In this document: piece after piece, positions 63,089 through 64,000 of the stretch
Layout of the letters: every line of letters starts with the position of its first letter
Numbering within the stretch: the first letter of the stretch is position 1
Assembly (NCBI RefSeq): GCF_000802185.1
Contig: NZ_KN676113.1
Location: forward strand, 3,761,019-3,825,018
Length of the DNA stretch: 64,000 nt
Direction of reading: 5' to 3'
From: Belnapia sp. F-4-1
GTDB lineage: Bacteria; Pseudomonadota; Alphaproteobacteria; Acetobacterales; Acetobacteraceae
Position numbers and translations under genes: made by a program
The notes under the pieces: generated by a model
Told to the model about the DNA's origin: nothing
The model's input: the letters and a program-made list of their open reading frames with translations, nothing else
Database searches by the model: none

Positions 63089-64000
63089 ATGACGACAGGC
63101 CGGCTTCGCCATGGGCTTGCCATGGCAGGGGTGTCCCGCCGGGCCGCCCTCGGCGGTCTGCTCGGCCTCGGCGCCGCCTCGGCCGCCAGGGCGCAGGCTT
63201 GGCCCAGCCGGCCGATCCGCATGATCGTGCCTTTCGCGCCGGGCGGCGGCGCCGACATCACCGCGCGCTTCGTCGCCGAGCCGCTGGGCGCCGCGCTTGG
63301 CCAGCCGATCGTGATCGAGAACCGGGGCGGGGCGGGCGGCACCATCGGCACCGCCGCGGTCGCCCAGGCCCCGGCGGATGGCTATACGCTGCTCTACGGC
63401 ACGCCGGGCCCGCTGATCACCAATCCGCATCTCATGGCTTCGCTCCCGTATGACGCGGAGCGGGACTTCGCCCCGGTGAGTGTGCTGACAAAGGGCGCCT
63501 ATGTGATGGCTGTGCACCGCGACGTGCCGGCTCGCAGCGTGGCGGAAGTCATCGCTCTCGCGCGCGCCCGTCCGGGCCAGTTGACCTACGCCAGCTCCGG
63601 CGTCGGCGCCGGCAGCCACTTGGCGGGCGAACTGCTTTGCATCGAGGCCGGGATCCGCATGTCGCACGTGCCCTTCCGCGGCACCGGGCCGGCCCTGCAG
63701 GAGACGGCAGCGGGGCGGGTGACGATGTCGATCGATTCCTATGGGCCGATGCTGCCCCTGCTGCAGGCCGGCAACCTGCGGGCCATCGCCGTCACCAGCG
63801 CGGAGCGCATGCCGGAACTGCCGGACCTGCCCACCATCGCCGAGACGATCCCCCGGTTCGAGGTCACTGTTGTCAACTATGTCTGCGTCCGGTCGGGCAC
63901 CTCGCCGCCGATCATCGCGCGGCTGAACGAGGCGCTGGTGCGGGTCCTTTCCGATCCCGCGCTGGATGAGCGGATGCGCGCCGCCGGGTCGAGCCCGCCG
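63089..64000 (+). CDS. Bug-family solute receptor, 3' end cut off by the window
   Basis: 304 codons, open to the last base. Signal with a Tat-like SRRAALGGLLGLGAASAARA then QAWPSRP, mature IRMIVPFAPGGGADITARFV, ligand loop IVIENRGGAGGTIGTAAVAQ, ASSGVGAGSHLAGELL and C-terminal domain to RVLSDPALDERM. About 20 residues are missing. AGGGAGG lies just before ATG 63089. Divergent from the ABC solute-binding gene and preceded by the matching operator site, so uptake of a related substrate is plausible. Confidence 0.93.
   Translation, partial: MTTGRLRHGLAMAGVSRRAALGGLLGLGAASAARAQAWPSRPIRMIVPFAPGGGADITARFVAEPLGAALGQPIVIENRGGAGGTIGTAAVAQAPADGYTLLYGTPGPLITNPHLMASLPYDAERDFAPVSVLTKGAYVMAVHRDVPARSVAEVIALARARPGQLTYASSGVGAGSHLAGELLCIEAGIRMSHVPFRGTGPALQETAAGRVTMSIDSYGPMLPLLQAGNLRAIAVTSAERMPELPDLPTIAETIPRFEVTVVNYVCVRSGTSPPIIARLNEALVRVLSDPALDERMRAAGSSPP

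Overview
The window is a very GC-rich chromosomal segment, roughly 70% G+C by eye and strongly G/C at third codon positions. It most resembles an alphaproteobacterium of the Acetobacteraceae (Roseomonas-like). The pointers are orphan Bug-type (tripartite tricarboxylate) receptors, a dapF-mtaB-ftsY run, rpmI-rplT-pheS-pheT-lepA, tkt-gap-pgk, and tightly overlapping genes. The genus is an inference from gene content and style, not from a search.

Layout. 1-3.1 kb: the end of an M20 amidohydrolase, a degenerate AT-richer stretch, and an intact IS630-type insertion sequence with inverted ends and TA target duplication. 3.1-6.95 kb: a curli-like amyloid operon (csgF, csgG, a 374-aa curlin with about 15 repeats, a small curlin, and an unknown exported protein with no ordinary start codon). 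7-12.3 kb: a VIT1/CCC1 transporter divergent from tkt-gap-pgk, with a strong hairpin between gap and pgk. 12.3-18.4 kb: small proteins, a NUDIX hydrolase, a creatininase-type enzyme and the dapF-mtaB-ftsY operon. 18.4-26.4 kb: a HerA-like ATPase, then rpmI-rplT-pheS-pheT-lepA. 26.4-31.2 kb: an orphan Bug receptor, a LysR/MFS divergent pair, and a GntR/CoA-ester-lyase divergent pair.

31.3-43.1 kb: one nine-gene minus-strand operon holding half of a type VI secretion system (vgrG, a DUF6931-like gene, PAAR, tagH, tssK, tssL, tssM, tagF, PP2C phosphatase). The sheath, baseplate, Hcp, ClpV and TssJ genes are absent here. 43.3-47.3 kb: a RraA-family protein, an exported unknown, a GAF-GGDEF cyclase with an I-site, a thioesterase, and a Bug receptor followed by the in-frame relic of a second Bug receptor. 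47.5-55.8 kb: an accessory stretch with two LysR regulators, small redox and hydrolase enzymes, a DUF305 protein, an exported beta-propeller and SnoaL-like proteins. 56-61 kb: small proteins, RidA, a PEP-mutase-family enzyme, a CaiB-type CoA-transferase and a type-B carboxylesterase. 61.3-64 kb: a family-5 ABC solute-binding protein divergent from a Bug receptor cut off by the window end. Each of these two genes carries the same operator-like palindrome at its 5' end.

The points most worth a second look are the paired palindromic operators at 62.9-63.06 kb, the curli-like operon with an undescribed fifth gene, two genes that seem to start at CTG, the half T6SS with a conserved unknown between VgrG and PAAR, and the long perfect palindromes at 31.26 and 53.59 kb. 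No tRNA, rRNA, CRISPR array or phage module was seen.
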